55,525 bases of DNA from NCBI GenBank assembly GCA_002179805.1, contig NAVB01000738.1:1-55525 (forward strand). The letters run 5' to 3'. The translations under genes were made by a program, and so were the position numbers. Below the pieces are notes generated by a model that worked only from the letters and a program-made list of their open reading frames with translations, made no database searches and had not been told where the DNA came from. Below, one piece after another: positions 52,741-55,525 of the stretch (position 1 is the stretch's first letter; every line of letters begins with the position of its first letter). This DNA comes from Acanthamoeba lenticulata. Lineage: Eukaryota; Discosea; Longamoebia; Acanthamoebidae.

Positions 52741-54315
52741 CTAGTGCTCGACAAAGGCAAAGACCTGCACGCGGTGGTTGGCGCTGTCGGCCACGAAGAT
52801 GCGGCCCTTGGGGTCCACGGCGAGCCCTCGCGGGTGATCAAAGCAGCCCTCGTCGGTGCCGCGTTGGCCGATGACGGCGAGGAACTGGCCCTGGTCGTCA
52901 AAGACCTGCACGCGGTGGTTGTCCGTCACGAACACGCGCGTGCGGCCGTCGCCGCTTTCCCAGACGACGACGTCGCGCGGGTGCTGGAACCGGCCCTCGC
53001 CCGCGCCCGCGACGCCAAAGCCGCGCTGATACCGGCCCTGGCCGTCGAAGACCTGCACGCGGTGGTTGTCCGTGTCGGCCACCCACACGCACCCGTGACG
53101 GTCGACCGCCAGGCCGCTCGGCTGACGAAGCTGGCCCGGCTGGTCGCCAGCGGCGCCAAAGGCCTGCAAAAACTGGCCCTTGAGGTCAAACGCCTGGACG
53201 CGGTGGTTGCCCGCGTCGCTCACATAGACGCGCCCGCGACGGTCGTCCACGACCACGCCCCAGGGCTGCTGCAGCTGGCCGTCGCGCAGGCCCTGGGCGC
53301 CAAACGTGGCCTGGCAGCCGTTGCCGTTGAACACCTGAATGCGATGGTTGTCGCGGTCGGCCACCAGCATGTAGAGGCTGCTGTCCGGCCGCACCAGGCC
53401 CGCCACGCCGCGCGGGTGGTAGAAGCTGCCCCGCTGCGAGCCCTCGGCGCCAAACTTGGCCACGAACGCGCCCTTGGCGTTAAACACCTGAACGCGGTGG
53501 TTGTTCTGGTCGGCGACGATGACGTGGCTCGTGCCGCCGCGGCTCGAGACAAAGGCGAGGCCGCATGGGACGCTGAGCTGGCCGTCGGCCGTGCCGCGCG
53601 TGCCCCACGAGCGCAGGAAGCGGCCGCGGGGCCGCAGCGCCTGCTTGAGGGTCGTCACCTCGTTCTCGAGCGCGCGGATGCGATAAATCAGCGGACGCAG
53701 CGGCACGAGGCTGCACCCCTTGACGTGGGCCGCGAGCTCGGCCCGGCGCAGCTGCTTCGCCGCGCAGCCCACGTCCGCCGCCGGACACTCGACCTTCACG
53801 GCCTGGCAGGTCTTGGCGTGCTCGACCGCATGAATGGGCGCGACGCGCTGGCCGCAGCCTCGGGCGCACGCTGGGCGGGAGGACTCATGAGCTCGTCAGG
53901 TTCAACATGCAAACGGCCCAAAGAAGGACGGACCTTTGGGGCAACGCTGGACGTGGTTGGTCAGGTTGCCGCGCTCCAGCGAGCCTCGACACACGGGGCA
54001 CGCCACTGGAAGCGCGTCGAGAGCGTTGGTGATAATGAGGGGGGCGGGGTGGAGCGCTTGCACGGTAACGTCAGCGCGGCAGCTGGGGCAGGTAGGGTTG
54101 TTCGTGAGCCATCGCTGCAGGCACGCCCGGCAGAAGGTGACTCGGCAGGAGGGCTCCACCACGGGGTCTACGAGGGGTTCATGGCAAATCAAACACTGAA
54201 GGCTGGGGTCCACCTTGCTCAAGTAGTGGTAGGCCTGCGTGGAACTCTGCCACAAAACTAATAAAGTTGACTGAATAGAAGAGGAGGGCCAGAGGGAGTA
54301 CTGCCATACCGTCAT
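52741..54315 (-). CDS. RING/TRAF-type zinc-finger/NHL-repeat protein
   Basis: Start at 54315 (MTVWQYSLWPSSSIQS). RING: LQCLICHEPLVDPVVEPSCR, VTFCRACLQRWLTNNPTCPS then CR. TRAF-type zinc finger: DALPVACPVCRGSLERGNLT with NHVQRCPK. One intron (about 53934-53870, donor GTCCGT) leads to a second zinc-finger part (VKVECPAADVGCAAKQLRRA, ELAAHVKGC). A short coiled coil follows (LIYRIRALENEVTTLKQAL), then six NHL repeats (CGLAFVSSRG, VIVADQNNHRVQVFNAKGAF, GVVVDDRRGRVYVSDAGNHR, GLAVDRHGCVWVADTDNHRV, VTDNHRVQVFDDQG) ending SANHRVQVFAFVEH (stop 52743-52741). A RING-TRAF N-terminus with a beta-propeller in place of the MATH/TRAF-C domain suggests an E3 ligase with an NHL substrate reader. Coding GC content is very high, with long antisense open frames as a result. 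Confidence 0.9.
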
Positions 54316-54459
54316 GGTAGCGTCTAGTGAGCTCTTCCGCTGGCGATGCACAACAATGAGCAATTCGGCCGAATTGCCTTTTTTGCTTTTGGTGGTTTTG
54401 AATTTAATTTTTTGTAAAATCAATTACAATTACAACCGACGTTTTTCTGCACGAGCGGT

Positions 54460-55522
54460 TTAGGACGGCAGAAGGGAGATGAGCCGAGCGAAGCTCGGAC
54501 GGTCCGAGGGGACGTCGCTCCAGCACCGCGCCACGATCTCGAGGAAAGACGCCGGCACGCCCTCGGGCAGGCTGTGGGGCGAGGGCAGCGGCGGCTTGTC
54601 CCGGTTGTAGCCCGCCTGCGCCACGATCGCCATCCGCTGCAGTCCCTTCCACGGCCTCTTCAGCGTCAACAATTCCTGTTTTTGTTGTTGTTTACGCGCG
54701 TATGTGAGCCACCGTGTACGAGGCCGAGCTCGGCACAAGCGTGCGCGTACCCAGAGGACGCTGCCGTAGCTGTAGACGTCGCTCTTCTGGTCGTAGGGCT
54801 CCTGGCGGAGGCACTCGGGGGCCATGTAGGCCGGCGTGCCGGCGAACGTCTCCTGCGCGCCCTCGCGGAGGTCCTCGTCCTTGGCCTGCACGAACCCGAC
54901 GTCTCCGATCTTGACCGACAGGTGGTGGTCCAACAGGATGTTGGCGGGCTTGAGGTCGCGGTGGATCAGGGGCGGGTCCATGAGGTGGAGGAAGTTCATC
55001 CCCTTGGCAATCTCCTTGGCCAATCGGATCAGCAGCGGTCCCGGAAGCCTGCATTAAAAAAGTAATTAATTATTAAGAAAAATATTAAAATATTAATTAA
55101 TAATAGCGAAAGCGAAGAGGCGCAAAAGAACGAAGAGAGACGTACTTGGCTTCGCCTCGCTTGACGGCCTTGAGGAGGTGGGCCAGGGTGTCGTTCCGCA
55201 TGAGCTCCATGACGATCGACATGTTCGGGTACTCGACGCACACGCCCATGAGCTGCACCACATGGTAGTGGCGCAGCTTGCTGAGGAAGAGGGCCTCCTG
55301 CTGGAACTGCAGGCGGAAGGTGTCGTCGTCGCGCTGGTTCTTGATGACCTTGACCGCGACATAGTCGCCGCGCCACTCGGCCTTGTAGACGTCGGCAAAG
55401 CCGCCGCTGCCGAGGGCCTCGCCCATCTTCAGCTCGTCCCACTTGATCACCTGCACGGCCGCCGAAATGGCCGCCACTGCGGTGTCGCCACGCATTCCCC
55501 AAATAGTTGAATAAATAAACAA
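54460..55522 (-). CDS. Tyrosine-kinase-like (TKL) protein kinase with DVG motif (5' end uncertain)
   Basis: Three exons in the window. The first available ATG is at 55522, an alternative at 55495 (MRGDTAVAAIS). N-lobe: WDELKMGEALGSGGFADVYK (Gly loop), VAVKVIKNQRDDD (VAVK lysine), then FQQEALFLSKLRHYHVVQLM with GVC, typical of TKL kinases. An AT-rich intron (donor GTACGTC, acceptor AATGCAG, about 55143-55051) joins RGEAK to LPGPLLIRLAKEIAKGMNFL. The catalytic loop is IHRDLKPANILLDHH. The metal-binding motif is DVG (KIGDVGFVQA) in place of DFG, followed by FAGTPAYMAPECLRQEPYDQ and SDVYSYGSVLW. A second intron joins W to ELLTLKRPWKGLQRMA. The end is SFLEIVARCWSDVPSDRPSF with ARLISLLPS. It resembles amoebal TKL kinases. 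Upstream exons may lie beyond the right edge. Confidence 0.85.
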
Positions 55523-55525
55523 AAT

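Noticed and set aside
52744..54261. 505-codon plus-strand open frame opposite the RING-TRAF-NHL gene
   Set aside because: Antisense shadow of very GC-rich NHL repeats. Its Val/Ala/His-rich composition has no domain, while the minus strand gives complete RING, zinc-finger and propeller motifs.
1..55525. CRISPR array, transposon ends, bacterial operons or ribosome binding sites
   Set aside because: No spaced direct repeats, no terminal inverted repeats with a transposase, and all genes are spliced eukaryotic genes.

Overview
The window is nuclear DNA from a gene-dense, intron-rich, GC-rich eukaryote. Short spliceosomal introns interrupt almost every gene, most with GTACGC-, GTGCGC- or GTACGT-like donors. 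The gene repertoire (RasGEF, RapGAP, RagA, WASH, cofilin, DENN, many NHL-repeat and BTB proteins) points to an amoebozoan, most like Acanthamoeba. This assignment is inferred from protein content and splice style; no marker gene such as rRNA is present. About 26 protein genes are supported, plus one broken glycoside-hydrolase relic. I found no tRNA, rRNA, CRISPR array or intact transposon. Exon boundaries were inferred by eye from reading frame and GT-AG signals, so gene spans are firmer than internal junctions.

Left part (1-13 kb): the 5' half of a USP9X/USP24-type deubiquitinase (minus, running off the left edge); SKP1 (minus); an F-box/SPRY protein whose stop lies only 36 nt before the SKP1 start codon; head-to-head with it a strongly diverged eEF2 paralogue (plus); a longin-domain membrane protein (plus); and an HSDL2-like dehydrogenase (minus).

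Middle (13-43 kb): a two-PH-domain RasGEF; an acidic, low-complexity protein starting with an MGCC acylation-type motif (minus); a mitochondrial-looking glutamine-synthetase-fold enzyme; a LamG-like/BTB protein (minus); a class III (LigB-type) extradiol dioxygenase-like protein; a second SDR with an apparent one-base frame break (minus); a RapGAP-domain protein (minus) head-to-head with RagA; a His-rich Hsp20-fold protein; an unknown small basic protein (minus); an SLC43-like MFS transporter (minus); a large DENN-domain protein; a coiled-coil orphan; and the glycoside-hydrolase relic.

Right part (43.7-55.5 kb): a B-box/NHL protein; WASH complex subunit 1; a membrane-anchored copine/RGLG-type VWA protein without a RING; an inverted RING/B-box/NHL paralogue with a one-base frame break; ADF/cofilin; LSM7; a RING/TRAF-zinc-finger/NHL protein (minus); and a TKL-like kinase with DVG in place of DFG (minus, possibly cut at the right edge).

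Two themes recur. Ubiquitin-pathway proteins are numerous: USP, SKP1, F-box, BTB, two RING-NHL proteins, a B-box-NHL protein and a VWA protein of the RGLG/copine family. Small-GTPase, endosome and actin regulators are also numerous: RasGEF, RapGAP, RagA, DENN, WASH, longin, cofilin. Most genes sit head-to-head or tail-to-tail with spacers of 30-300 bp.
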